From positions 124,001 through 188,000 of the forward strand of contig NZ_JAMTCS010000007.1 of NCBI RefSeq assembly GCF_024171955.1: DNA of 64,000 nt. Direction: 5' to 3'. The translations under genes and the position numbers were made by a program. Every line of letters begins with the position of its first letter. Within the stretch, counting starts at the first letter, position 1. The stretch comes from Promicromonospora thailandica (lineage in GTDB: Bacteria; Actinomycetota; Actinomycetes; Actinomycetales; Cellulomonadaceae). A model generated the notes under the pieces. That model was given only the letters and a program-made list of their open reading frames with translations. It was not told where the DNA came from and did not search any database. Positions 50,940 through 59,947 of this stretch are shown piece after piece.

Positions 50940-51902
50940 TCAGTTCCTCAGCAACGCCTGCAGCTCGCCGATCCGGACCTGGGTGCTGTTGCTCTGCGGC
51001 GGCACAGTGATCTGACCGCTCTGCCCACCGCCCTGCCACTCCACAACCCAGTGCGCGGTACCAGTAAGCGTCAGACTTCCGGGACTGCTATTCAGGTCGG
51101 CGCCGAAACCGCAGGTCGGAGAGGGCTCCGCGCTGTTCCGGCCGTCGTACGGTGTCCCCGCGGCATTGGGGCCGTCGCAAGTGATCGCGCCAACAGTTGC
51201 ACCGCTCGCCGAGGTCAGCGTCCACTCCGTACGTTCGAGCGTTCCAGTTGCGGCCACCGTCAAGCCGCCGTCGCTCTCCTCGCGAGTGATGGGGCCGACG
51301 GTATTTTCGGCTCGATCCGCGATCCACAGCCAGATCGGTAGCCCGATCGTTCCCACAGCGTTGGGGTCGCTGGTCGATGCGGGCGGTGTCGACCCGATCT
51401 CGCCCATCGTGAGATTCATCGCGGCAACGGCACGCTGAGCGAGCTCCTCAGCGGAGGGACCTGGTGCCGCGGGCGCCGTCGGAGACCAGTAAAAACTCCT
51501 ATCCGGACAGGGAGCGGGTCCTCCGACGCAACCCGGAGGATTGCACTCGAGAATTACCCCGTCATCGTTGCCTTCCCAAACCGGCGTTGACTTCGGTGGC
51601 TGCGGTGACGCAACACGTGCGTAGCACCGCCCATCCCAGACCCCGAACTCACTAGAACACGCGATCTCGGATTCGTTGAACTCGCACGTCCGCTCGCCGC
51701 CGCCGGAACCGCCACCACCAGGCCCACCGGATCCTTCGTCTCCGCCATCATCCTGACAGATGATCTTGACTGACCCGTCAGGCAGGCTAACTTCCCGGCA
51801 GTTTTCATCGGCACCTGCGGGCATCGGTCCGAGCAACCCCATAACCAGAGCAAACCCCGCAACGAGGAAGATACTTCGCGCTGTACCGAGATTTTTTAGC
51901 AT
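50940..51902 (-). CDS. Secreted hypothetical protein, PKD-protein-like partner
   Basis: A 320-residue exported protein: signal peptide 1-32 (FLVAGFALVMGLLGPMPAGA), a Gly-rich low-complexity stretch after a Cys pair (ENCREV, VKIICQD), several more cysteines (CEFNESEIACSS, CNPPGCVGGPAPC), then a region beginning PSAEELAQRAVAAMNLTMGE and a beta-rich C-terminus (LTLTGTAHWVVEWQGG). The AEELAQRAVAAM segment resembles the AARAFQEM segment of the PKD protein at 53342-54214. ATG 51902 overlaps the stop of the preceding gene by 7 bases. Function unknown. Confidence 0.75.
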   Translation of the reverse strand: MLKNLGTARSIFLVAGFALVMGLLGPMPAGADENCREVSLPDGSVKIICQDDGGDEGSGGPGGGGSGGGERTCEFNESEIACSSEFGVWDGRCYARVASPQPPKSTPVWEGNDDGVILECNPPGCVGGPAPCPDRSFYWSPTAPAAPGPSAEELAQRAVAAMNLTMGEIGSTPPASTSDPNAVGTIGLPIWLWIADRAENTVGPITREESDGGLTVAATGTLERTEWTLTSASGATVGAITCDGPNAAGTPYDGRNSAEPSPTCGFGADLNSSPGSLTLTGTAHWVVEWQGGGQSGQITVPPQSNSTQVRIGELQALLRN

Positions 51903-52570
51903 GCTCGCCCCGCATGTCGCTCTTCGCCGTTGACAGTCCACACACCATCAAAGCCCTGGTGAAGCATCACATAAGTGAACATGTAGCGGGTCGGTGCTCC
52001 CGCGCTTCGCGGGACCTGCGATCCACTCGCTTCGTACGTCTTCACGTCCGAGAAGTTGATGCACACGTCGAGCGTCACCCGCTCAAAACTATCGTCATCC
52101 GGCTCATACCTGACGACCTGACTCTGTTCAACATGTGCGGCGCCAGTCGTGTACTGACCAGAATTCGCGTTGTCTTCGTATACGGATCCGAGGGAGGAAG
52201 CAATATCCGGATGTCCCCAGAACTTGGAGAGGCGCTTCTCCCAGTCCTTGTACCCGTTATTTGCAACTTGGGCTGTGGTCTCGTAGTACTCCACGAGTCG
52301 CGCCTTGGCGTCCGCGATATTCTTGGCCTTGATCTGCTCCGGCGTCGTCGGCGACGGTGACGCCGACGGGGACCGCGGTGCCGAGGGGCTCCCCGAGGCC
52401 GGCGCCGTTGCCGACTCCGACGCTGACGACCCGGGCCCGGGGATCGCACCCTGCACCGTCTCCGGGTCGAGCACGCCCGATCGGACCACCGCGAACCCAC
52501 CGATCGCAAGGACCGCAATCCCGATGAGGACGGCGATAGTGCGCGTGGGCGTGATGGCGGACGAGACCAT
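51896..52570 (-). CDS. Membrane-anchored hypothetical protein, DUF6318-like layout
   Basis: A 224-residue protein with an N-terminal membrane helix (IAVLIGIAVLAIGGFAVV), a Ser/Pro/Ala linker (residues 45-78), and a folded extracellular region starting QIKAKNIADAKARLVEYYET, then HVEQSQVVRYEPDDDSFERV. Layout and gene order (anchor protein, then a larger secreted protein, overlapping) mirror the DUF6318 lipoprotein/PKD pair at 53342-54807, but sequence similarity is weak. Some codons are less GC-rich than in the core genes. Function unknown. Confidence 0.75.
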   Translation of the reverse strand: MVSSAITPTRTIAVLIGIAVLAIGGFAVVRSGVLDPETVQGAIPGPGSSASESATAPASGSPSAPRSPSASPSPTTPEQIKAKNIADAKARLVEYYETTAQVANNGYKDWEKRLSKFWGHPDIASSLGSVYEDNANSGQYTTGAAHVEQSQVVRYEPDDDSFERVTLDVCINFSDVKTYEASGSQVPRSAGAPTRYMFTYVMLHQGFDGVWTVNGEERHAGRAC

Positions 52571-52808
52571 CTAGGCAACTCCCTCGACTTCGGGCAGAAC
52601 TCAGCGAACACGGCCGCAACAAGGGTGCGGCATGTTCGTCTTCTCGGCAAGGTGCTTCCGTGATAATTCACAACATCCCGCCAACCAGGCACAACGATCA
52701 GCCAGGTTTCCGTCATGAACTCCTCACGGAGCTCGGCGTGGGCACCAACTTCGCCGCAGACGACTGCCCCGGGTGGCGGATGAGCAGATATCTCTAGACC
52801 ATTGCTCC

Positions 52809-53336
52809 ATGACGCTCTTTCAACGCACCGAGGACTACCAGCCCGAAGGATTCGAGGACGTGGTCGGCGAGCTGGTCGACGCGATACGTCGATCGTTCAC
52901 CGGCGTCGTCGTCGACTACCTGGAGGATGTGCTCGCGGTCCCGGAGCGGCACCTGTGCCTGGTGGATCGCCATCTGCCCATCGCAGAGGACGAACGCGAC
53001 TACACAGTCGACCTGCTGCTCTTCCACGTGACACAGATGCGGTACGTCACGGTCCAGGTGCAAGCAGGGCGGTTCGATCCCGCCCTCGTCACGCGATCCC
53101 GGCGGACGCTGCGCCTGGTCGACGACCTGCTACGGGTCCCCGAGGCACACGCTCCAACCGTAGGCATCCTCCTGTGCACTGACGCCGCGGCCGACCAGGC
53201 TCCTGGGCCCGTCGTCGTCACTCTCTACGATGACGTCGATCCCGCGCAACGGTCCGAGCTGCCGTCGGGCCTTGAGCTCACCACCTTGGTCGCTCGTTGC
53301 ATCGGCAAAGCAGGCATGGATGACCAGCCCTCATGA
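52809..53336 (+). CDS. YhcG-like PD-(D/E)XK fold protein lacking catalytic residues
   Basis: A 175-residue protein matching the C-terminal half of YhcG/DUF1016 nucleases: VVDYLEDVLAVPERHLCLVD, DYTVDLLLFHVTQMRYVTVQ, LVDDLLRVPEAHAPTVGILL. The Asp of the DLL motif is kept, but the ELK motif that carries the catalytic Glu and Lys reads QVQ. The N-terminal DUF1016 helical domain is absent. It is therefore probably not an active nuclease; a binding or structural role is possible, or it is a decaying remnant. ATG 52809 is preferred over ATG 52773, since the extension has no homology pattern. It stands alone on this strand. Confidence 0.75.
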   Translation: MTLFQRTEDYQPEGFEDVVGELVDAIRRSFTGVVVDYLEDVLAVPERHLCLVDRHLPIAEDERDYTVDLLLFHVTQMRYVTVQVQAGRFDPALVTRSRRTLRLVDDLLRVPEAHAPTVGILLCTDAAADQAPGPVVVTLYDDVDPAQRSELPSGLELTTLVARCIGKAGMDDQPS

Positions 53337-53341
53337 GCCTG

Positions 53342-54214
53342 TCAGCCGCCGTAGAGGTCCTCGACCAGCCGGGCTCGCGCCTCCAGGATGTCCAGGCTGC
53401 CTGACGACGACGCCGTAGTTGCCTCTCCCGGCACGTCACGCCAGGTGGGGTCTCCTGCGACACGGAACTGACCGTGCCAGGTGGTGGTGAGAGAGATGGT
53501 GGCCGACCCCGCCTTCGTGTAGGCGTGCGAGATGCTGTGGGCGGGATACGGCGCCCCTGGGTCGGACGTCCGCAGTGGCGCCGACTGGTCACCGAAGTCC
53601 CACGAGTAACTGCTGGGAACGGCTCGGATGTCGACGGGGATGCCGAACAGTTCGGTACTGACTGTTCGGTGTTCCGCTTCGGTGTACGCGATCGTGTCCA
53701 CGTTGACCAAGGTCCATCCGTCGGGCGGCTGAACGCTCAGGCGCGAGGGCTCGATCTGCATCTCCTGAAACGCACGAGCAGCAGCCGCCGGAATGTCGAT
53801 CTGCTCGCGTCGCTCAGCCAGGCAGGACTCATCCTCGACGAGTGCGGCACGCGACCAGCCACCGGCCTCGCGTCGCTGCTCGAAGAGAGCTCCGACCGCC
53901 CGCTCGTCGTCCTCGCACTCGATCCCGGTATAGGCGAGTCGATGCCCCTCGTCACAGGACTCGGCAAGCACGGTAGCTCCGGTCAGATCCCGAAGAAAAC
54001 AGAGAGCAGGCGTAGTCCGCCACTGCCGTACCGACTGTGGGAGCGAACCACTACGCCCGTCGTCCGCTGCGCGTGTTACCGCTGGCGCATGGTGCTCAAG
54101 CTCCGCGCTAACTCGGACAGTGTCTGCTCTGCTTTGGCCCTCCATATCACTGAATCCGCCGCCATCACCGAGTGCGGCACTGGTGGCAAGCACAATCGCA
54201 ACCATCTCGATCAC
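53342..54214 (-). CDS. PKD-domain secreted protein
   Basis: A 290-residue protein overlapping the DUF6318 lipoprotein gene: GTG 54214 shares GTGA with its stop. The N-terminus is short and weakly hydrophobic (MIEMVAIVLATSAALG), at best a poor signal peptide. The middle is Cys-containing with LAERREQIDIPAAAARAFQE. The C-terminal PKD-like module shows YSWDFGDQSAPL and SHAYTKAGSATISLTTTWHG, the WDFGD and HxY hallmarks. PKD modules mediate protein or carbohydrate contacts on secreted proteins. This pair often accompanies Tad pilus loci in related actinobacteria, as far as I recall; the locus starts 1.1 kb to the right. Confidence 0.78.
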   Translation of the reverse strand: MIEMVAIVLATSAALGDGGGFSDMEGQSRADTVRVSAELEHHAPAVTRAADDGRSGSLPQSVRQWRTTPALCFLRDLTGATVLAESCDEGHRLAYTGIECEDDERAVGALFEQRREAGGWSRAALVEDESCLAERREQIDIPAAAARAFQEMQIEPSRLSVQPPDGWTLVNVDTIAYTEAEHRTVSTELFGIPVDIRAVPSSYSWDFGDQSAPLRTSDPGAPYPAHSISHAYTKAGSATISLTTTWHGQFRVAGDPTWRDVPGEATTASSSGSLDILEARARLVEDLYGG

Positions 54215-54807
54215 TTTTCGGCCCCCGGTATGGGAGCGACAGTTACCACGACCCAGGCCCCGGCTCGCCGACCGATTTCTATTCGTCGGTCAAACCGCTT
54301 GTGCTCGGCGGTGAACACTACTGCCCCGTCACGTCCGAGGATCTGAGATCCATCCTGCGCAATGACAGCGTCAAGCGGGAAAATCCCCGTGACCGGGTCG
54401 CGAGCGTACGCCTGCTTCACGTCGAGTCGTGATCCGCCGCCTACATACGTGTAGTCGTTTGTCTCGACCCGCTCCGCCTGCTCCAATGCGTCCTCGCAGA
54501 ACCCGCAAGCCCGGTGCGACATCGCCTCGAACTCCTCGGTATCCCCCGTAGCCATCACGTACGGGTAGAGCTCGATGAAGTACTTCGCCGCCGCCGCAGC
54601 CCCCTCCGCGTCGTCGCGCTCCATCGCCGCCGGCCGCTCCGGCTTCACGGGCGCCGAGGCCGCCGGAGACGGAGACGGAGAAGCAATCGGGCTCTCGACC
54701 ACCGACGGAGCCGTGGTCGGCCCCTCGTCTGGCCCCGTGCACCCGGACAAAGCCGCCACGGACAGCATCAGCCCGACCACCACAGACCTGCTCCACGCAC
54801 CACGCAT
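54211..54807 (-). CDS. DUF6318-family lipoprotein
   Basis: A 198-residue lipoprotein. The signal peptide ends in lipobox LSGC (Cys23), followed by a Ser/Pro/Thr tether. The folded part (from about residue 65) has AKYFIELYPYVMATGDTEEF and MSHRACGFCEDALEQ, the Cys pair typical of DUF6318 proteins of Actinomycetota. Function unknown. It is translationally coupled to the PKD protein downstream. The start at 54807 begins the signal peptide; a longer overlapping frame to 54916 is in another frame and is noise. Confidence 0.85.
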   Translation of the reverse strand: MRGAWSRSVVVGLMLSVAALSGCTGPDEGPTTAPSVVESPIASPSPSPAASAPVKPERPAAMERDDAEGAAAAAKYFIELYPYVMATGDTEEFEAMSHRACGFCEDALEQAERVETNDYTYVGGGSRLDVKQAYARDPVTGIFPLDAVIAQDGSQILGRDGAVVFTAEHKRFDRRIEIGRRAGAWVVVTVAPIPGAEK

Positions 54808-54985
54808 CGACGCCCCCTGCCCTCAGGCCCCGCCGTTGCGTATCCGCAACGACCAGGAACGACGCTAACCATGCCCCGGCGATCCCGAAAGTGGTCGGGG
54901 TGGTGCCTGTGGACAACTCTGCTGCGGGGCAGCGCTTGATCTAACAAGGTGACAGATACTGCATCTGCTCTACAGGCTTGTCATC

Positions 54986-55192
54986 ATGACGACGTACACC
55001 GTGATCGCCTACCGCAGCGAGCAGCAGTGGACGCTGCGTGCGGTCGGTGTGCCCGGTGCGGTCGCGCACGGCCCGTTCCTCGATGACGCAGAGGCTGGTC
55101 TCCGCGCCCTGCTCGCGCCGCTCACCGGTGAGGATGCCGACAGCATCACGTTCGACCTGGCCCCGGTCCCCGGACCAGGCGGCTTCGACTGA
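54986..55192 (+). CDS. Small HicB-like protein
   Basis: A 68-residue protein beginning MTTYTVIAYRSEQQWTLRAV. The pattern of a beta-strand pair, GVPGAVAHGPFLDDAEAGLR, then an acidic end resembles HicB-type antitoxin folds (partial RNase H), which actinobacteria often carry without a HicA partner. No HicA-like gene is adjacent, so it is an orphan. It is followed by the 14-bp hairpin at 55243-55273. Confidence 0.75.
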   Translation: MTTYTVIAYRSEQQWTLRAVGVPGAVAHGPFLDDAEAGLRALLAPLTGEDADSITFDLAPVPGPGGFD

Positions 55193-55242
55193 CCAGCGAC
55201 AGCCGCCATAGCCGTCACTCGACACACCACCCCGGACACGCC

Positions 55243-55273
55243 GACGGGCAGCAGACCTCGTCTGCTGCCCGTC
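55243..55273. terminator. Bidirectional hairpin terminator
   Basis: GACGGGCAGCAGAC (55243-55256) pairs perfectly with 55260-55273 across a 3-base loop, between the convergent HicB-like and LysM-BTAD genes. Confidence 0.87.
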
Positions 55274-55294
55274 GTCGCCCTGCCGAACCCGGTC

Positions 55295-58200
55295 TCAGCG
55301 CCCCGCGTCCGCCTCCCGGCGCCGTTCCTGCTCGTCCACCTGGGCCAGCAGCTCCTCGGTGTCGGGCTCGGGCTCCATGGCGAGCTGCTCCAGATGGTCG
55401 CGCAGCCGGTCGACGAGGCGGCCCACCGCGTCCCGGCGCCCGGAGGCCAGCTCCGCGCGGATCGCGTTGCGCCACGAGCGCTCGTCCACCGGGTCGGCCA
55501 GCCGGCCCACCTGGGAGGCGTGCCGGGCCATGGCCACGTCGCCGGCCAGGAGGGCACGCCGAGCGACCTCGTGGGACACGTCCACGACGCCCGACGAGAT
55601 CGTGTGCATGAGCTGTTCCGCCCACGCGTACTTGCGCAGCGGCACCCCCTCGAACGGACGTCCCCGCACGAGGTCGAGCGCGGCGAGCAGGTCCGCGGTC
55701 GGCGTCTGGGCCAGGTCGGGGCCCACGAGGTCGCAGAACCGGTGCCAGTCCGTCGTGACCCCGCGCAGCCGGTAGCCGGCGGACTCGAGGTCGGCCTGGC
55801 CGCCGTCGTCCGCGGACCAGTAGCGGGGCAGGTACTCGTACCCCTCGCCGTCCACGCCCAGCCAGCGGCGCGCGCGAGAGACGGCCGAGCGCCGGGTGGC
55901 CAGGTTCGGCTCGCGCGTGGGCCACAGGGCCTTCGAGATGTCCGACCCGCGCGACCCCGGGTTGAACGCCAGGAAGGCGATCAGCTCGGTGGCCTGACGC
56001 TGGTGCGTGGTCGGCAGCTCGACCCCGGTGGTCCCCGCGAGCTCCACACGGCCCAGCACCCGCACGATCGGGGGTCCGGCCTCCTCGGCAGGATCGACCG
56101 GAGCAGAAGCGCCTGACGCCCCGGTGCCCGGTCCCGACGCACCGGGCACGGCCGCCGCTCCCGGGACCACCGGCGTGCCCAGCGGCGGCGTGGCCACGCT
56201 CACGGCGGCGGTGGCCCACGGCGAGAACCTCGCCGGGACGCCGCCGGGCGCCGTCGCCGTCGCCCCGCCGCTGACCGGACCCGTCACGTAGCCCGCGGAC
56301 GGCGTCAGTCCTGCCGGCTGACCGACCGTGACGTCCGAGTCCGCCGCACCGCCGCGGACAACCTCCATGGGGATCTCCTCCAGCGTGGGTTCCGTGCGAT
56401 CGACCGACCGGCTCCACGTGGGACCCGGCGCGGTCTGGGGGTCGGCCAGCAGAGCCAGGGCCTGCGCGTACGTGGCCGCGTCGAGCTGCTGGGGCCGCAC
56501 TGCGATGTAGGCCGGCACGAGGATGCCGCGCGTCGTGTCGCCGTTGGTGAGCTCGCCGGTGAGGTCGAGCGCCCACTCCCCGACCTCCGCGCTGGACGTG
56601 ACGGCCGCGATCCCGACCCCGGGCACTCGCTCGACCAGGCGCTCGAGCGTGGCGCGCTCCACGAGGCCGAGCCGCTCCCCCACCAGCAGGATCTCGGGCG
56701 TCCACGCATCCGTGGCCAGCCCGCGGCCGCGGGCGTCCGCGACGGACGCCGCTCCGACCTGCTCGAGCGTGCGGTCGACGTCGGCGGCGCGCGCCTCGAG
56801 CTCCCGGATGATCCCTGCCAGGCTCGGCACGTGCCGCACCCGGCCCGTGTCCACCACGCCGGGCAGCTCACCCAGCGCACCCACCACGGTCACCTGCAGG
56901 TCGTCCGCCCAGAGGCTGGTCGCGAGCTCGATCGCGAGCGCCGCGAGCGTGGCCTGCGCGGCGGCGTCCGTGCCACGGATGTCGAGGCACGCGAGGTTCT
57001 CGAGGTCGACCATGAGGTGGGCGTCCTCGTCGTCGTGCCCGACGGTCACGAGCGCCGGGTACGGCGCCTCGCCGGCCTGGGCCTCGGGCCCGGCCTCCGC
57101 GGGCGAGACCTGGACGGCCTCGGTGGCGTCGCCCGCGGCGAGCTGCCAGACGAGCCGGTCGGTCGTGCTCGCCCAGGGCGCCGGCAGGTCGGCGGCGCGG
57201 TCGAGGTAGAGCTCGACGAACTCGCCGCTCTTGAGCCGCGCGACGCGCACGCCCGGAAGCGGCAGCCCGCGCTCGCGGTGCCATCGCGCCAGACCGCGCA
57301 GGGCCCGGTCCACCTGGCTCCGACCGAAGGGGTCCTCGACGCCGCGCAGCTCGAGCTCGAGCGCACCCGCGGCGGTCTCGGGCCCCGGGACGACGACGGT
57401 CTCGCCGGGCACCCGGCTCTTGCGTGCACGACGGCGCTTGACGGCGACGAGCGCGAGCAGCCCCGCCGCGAGGAGCCCGCCCACGCCGGCCGCCGTGCGG
57501 ACGCCGACGGCCTCGTCGAGGTCGTCGACCGTGTCGCTGACGACGCCGGCCGCGGAGTCGAGCAGGGACGCCCCGCCCTCGGCGGTCGCGGGGGCCGCGG
57601 CCGTGGTCGCACCGGCCACGTCGACCGGTTCGAGGTCGTCACGGGAGCCGGCGTCCGGTGCAAGCGCGCTCTCTGCGGGCGCCGCCGACTCGACCACGAT
57701 CTCCGGGACGTGGTCCTCCGCCACGGGATCGTCGCCGGTCGTCTCGCTCGGCAGCACCCGCTCGGCCGCCCCGCCCGACGTCGCGGACTCCGGCACGAGC
57801 GGCGCGGGCAGCTCGGTCAGGCTCTCGGTACCGGGGCCGCCGTCCCCCGCCGGGCCGTTCCCGGTGATGTCGTCCGAGGCGGTCCCGCCGCCCCAGGTCG
57901 TGCCGTTGCCCGACGCCGTCTCCCGGGCCGGCTCCTCCGGCTGTCCCTGCGGCAGGAGGTCGTCGGCGATGAGCCCCTCCCAGGGGATCGATCCCTCGGC
58001 GCCGCCCTGGCGGGACGACTGGTCGGTCCCGAGGTCGGGCTCGTTCTCGAGGTCCTCCGGGGTGACCGTCTCGTACTGCGGCTTCTCCGGCTCCCGCGGC
58101 GCGGACGGCGCCTGCGGGACGAGGTTGCCGTCCGCCGTCTGCTCGGGGGCGGGCTCGTCCCGCTCGGGTCGGTCGAGGCGCGCACCCCCGGTGCCGACGT

Positions 58201-59947
58201 CGGCCGGGTCGGGTGCGCGACGTTCCTCGACGTCCTGCGGCGGGTCCTCGCGCGGCGCACGCTCCCCGGCGTTCTGCCCCGCACGGTTCGGCTGCTCGGT
58301 GGGCGCCTCGCCCGCGGGCCGCTCACCCGCCGGCTGCTCGTCCGTCGGTGCGCCCGGCTCGACCACGTCGTTGCCGGCGCCCCCCGGTTCGGCGATGTCG
58401 TCCGGCTCGACCTCGACGGCGCCCTCCGGGGTCACCCCGGTGGACGGCTCCGCCTGCTCGGGTTCCGTCTGTCGTCCCTCGGTCGCCGGCTCCTCGGAGC
58501 CACCACGGCCGCCGGCCGCGCCGGCCGCCGACTCGACGGCGCTCGGCTTGCCCGCGTCCGGTCCGGCGAAGAACCTGCCGAGGCCCGACGCCTGCGCCGA
58601 CCTCTCGGTCTCCGTGGGCCCGTCGGCCGACGGCTCTGCGTCCCCACCGGGTGCCGCCTCGGCGCCGCCCTGCTCCGCCTCGTCGCTCGGGCCTGCCTCG
58701 TCGCTCGGGCCTGCCGCGGAACCCGGGTCGACCTCGGAACCCGGCTCGGCCCCGGCCTCAGGATCGGATCCCGGCGCCGCGTCGGATGCTGCCGCGTCCC
58801 CGGACTCACCGGTCTCCGGCGCTGCCTCGTCCTCCGGAGCGGCACCCACCCCGCCGTCCTCGTGCGCGGCCTCTCCCGCGCCGGGAACCGTCACGGTCCA
58901 GCCCGGGTAGATGAGGTCGGGGTCGGTCAGGCGTCGCCCGTCCGGCTGCTCGGTCGCTTGCGACGCCTCGAAGACGTCCGGGTAGCGGGTCCCGTCACCG
59001 AGCTCCTCCTCGGCGATGCCCCACAGGGTGTCGCCGGGCTCGACCACGACCTGGGCGTCCTCGGACCCGGCCTCGTTGCGCACGTCGACCGTGCCCTCCG
59101 GGTCGCCGCCGTCCTCGGTCGCGGCACCCGCGGCCTCCGTGCTCTTGGACGGCGCGATCCCGACGGGCTCGTCCCCGCCTGCCGACGTCAGCATCACCGC
59201 CGCCTCGGCCGGCAGCCGGAGCACCCAGCCGGGCTCGATCCAGTTCCCGGCGTCGAGGGCGCCGCCGTCGGCCTGCACCACGCCGTAGTTGAGGTCGGCG
59301 ATCTGCTTGAACTTCGCCCCGTCGCCCAGGGTCTGCTCGGCGATGCGCCACAGGGAGTCGCCCGGCTGCACCGTGTAGGTGGCGGGCGGGGTCTCGGCCG
59401 TGGCCTCCGTGGCGGGCCGGGCGGTCGCGTCGGCCGTCTGCCCGACGGCGCCGGACGCCACCGGCGCGGTCGCCACCGTGGCGGTCCGTCCGGCCTCCAG
59501 GGGGGTCGTCGCCGCCATCGCGGGCGCGACCGCCGGTGCCGCGACGAGCATCGTGATCACCGCGCCGACGAGGGCGGCCGCGGCGCGCTGCTGCGCCCCG
59601 AGCCCTCGGACGTGCGGGGACCCGCGTCCGCGCAGCGCCGCCACGACCTCGATGACGACGGCGACCGCGAACGTCAGCCACGCCACCCACCCGACGACCT
59701 TCACCAGGCCGATGAGCACCGAGCCCGTCACGTCCGGGGTGGTGAGCAGCGAGACCACCCGGTCGAGCGAGACGGGTCCCGTCCACACCGGTCCGCCGAA
59801 CGTCCACAGCCCGACCGGGATCCCGACGACGAGCACGAGCAGCAGCAACGCCGCACCGAGCCCTCTGGCCACGCGTGCGCCCGCGCCTCCCTGCGGTCCG
59901 CCGGGCTCGCCGGTCACCGCACGGCCCTGGACTGTCGAGGTGCTCAT
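55295..59947 (-). CDS. LysM / BTAD-domain membrane protein of the Tad operon
   Basis: A 1550-residue multidomain protein. Three membrane helices fall in residues 25-145. LysM modules are at about 190-240 (TVQPGDSLWRIAEQTLGD) and 299-355 (VEPGDTLWGIAEEELGD), binding peptidoglycan. A roughly 450-residue acidic, Pro-rich disordered region follows, then a fourth helix at about 812-834 (GVGGLLAAGLLALVAV) with a basic stop-transfer (KRRRARKSR). The last 700 residues are cytoplasmic and end in a winged-helix plus BTAD activator module (about 1290-1540; QATELIAFLAFNPGSRGSDI, VGRLADPVDERSWRNAIRAE). ATG 59947 shares one base with the TadG-like stop. Such a protein could tell the pilus genes about wall or pilus state. 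Confidence 0.9.
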   Translation of the reverse strand: MSTSTVQGRAVTGEPGGPQGGAGARVARGLGAALLLLVLVVGIPVGLWTFGGPVWTGPVSLDRVVSLLTTPDVTGSVLIGLVKVVGWVAWLTFAVAVVIEVVAALRGRGSPHVRGLGAQQRAAAALVGAVITMLVAAPAVAPAMAATTPLEAGRTATVATAPVASGAVGQTADATARPATEATAETPPATYTVQPGDSLWRIAEQTLGDGAKFKQIADLNYGVVQADGGALDAGNWIEPGWVLRLPAEAAVMLTSAGGDEPVGIAPSKSTEAAGAATEDGGDPEGTVDVRNEAGSEDAQVVVEPGDTLWGIAEEELGDGTRYPDVFEASQATEQPDGRRLTDPDLIYPGWTVTVPGAGEAAHEDGGVGAAPEDEAAPETGESGDAAASDAAPGSDPEAGAEPGSEVDPGSAAGPSDEAGPSDEAEQGGAEAAPGGDAEPSADGPTETERSAQASGLGRFFAGPDAGKPSAVESAAGAAGGRGGSEEPATEGRQTEPEQAEPSTGVTPEGAVEVEPDDIAEPGGAGNDVVEPGAPTDEQPAGERPAGEAPTEQPNRAGQNAGERAPREDPPQDVEERRAPDPADVGTGGARLDRPERDEPAPEQTADGNLVPQAPSAPREPEKPQYETVTPEDLENEPDLGTDQSSRQGGAEGSIPWEGLIADDLLPQGQPEEPARETASGNGTTWGGGTASDDITGNGPAGDGGPGTESLTELPAPLVPESATSGGAAERVLPSETTGDDPVAEDHVPEIVVESAAPAESALAPDAGSRDDLEPVDVAGATTAAAPATAEGGASLLDSAAGVVSDTVDDLDEAVGVRTAAGVGGLLAAGLLALVAVKRRRARKSRVPGETVVVPGPETAAGALELELRGVEDPFGRSQVDRALRGLARWHRERGLPLPGVRVARLKSGEFVELYLDRAADLPAPWASTTDRLVWQLAAGDATEAVQVSPAEAGPEAQAGEAPYPALVTVGHDDEDAHLMVDLENLACLDIRGTDAAAQATLAALAIELATSLWADDLQVTVVGALGELPGVVDTGRVRHVPSLAGIIRELEARAADVDRTLEQVGAASVADARGRGLATDAWTPEILLVGERLGLVERATLERLVERVPGVGIAAVTSSAEVGEWALDLTGELTNGDTTRGILVPAYIAVRPQQLDAATYAQALALLADPQTAPGPTWSRSVDRTEPTLEEIPMEVVRGGAADSDVTVGQPAGLTPSAGYVTGPVSGGATATAPGGVPARFSPWATAAVSVATPPLGTPVVPGAAAVPGASGPGTGASGASAPVDPAEEAGPPIVRVLGRVELAGTTGVELPTTHQRQATELIAFLAFNPGSRGSDISKALWPTREPNLATRRSAVSRARRWLGVDGEGYEYLPRYWSADDGGQADLESAGYRLRGVTTDWHRFCDLVGPDLAQTPTADLLAALDLVRGRPFEGVPLRKYAWAEQLMHTISSGVVDVSHEVARRALLAGDVAMARHASQVGRLADPVDERSWRNAIRAELASGRRDAVGRLVDRLRDHLEQLAMEPEPDTEELLAQVDEQERRREADAGR

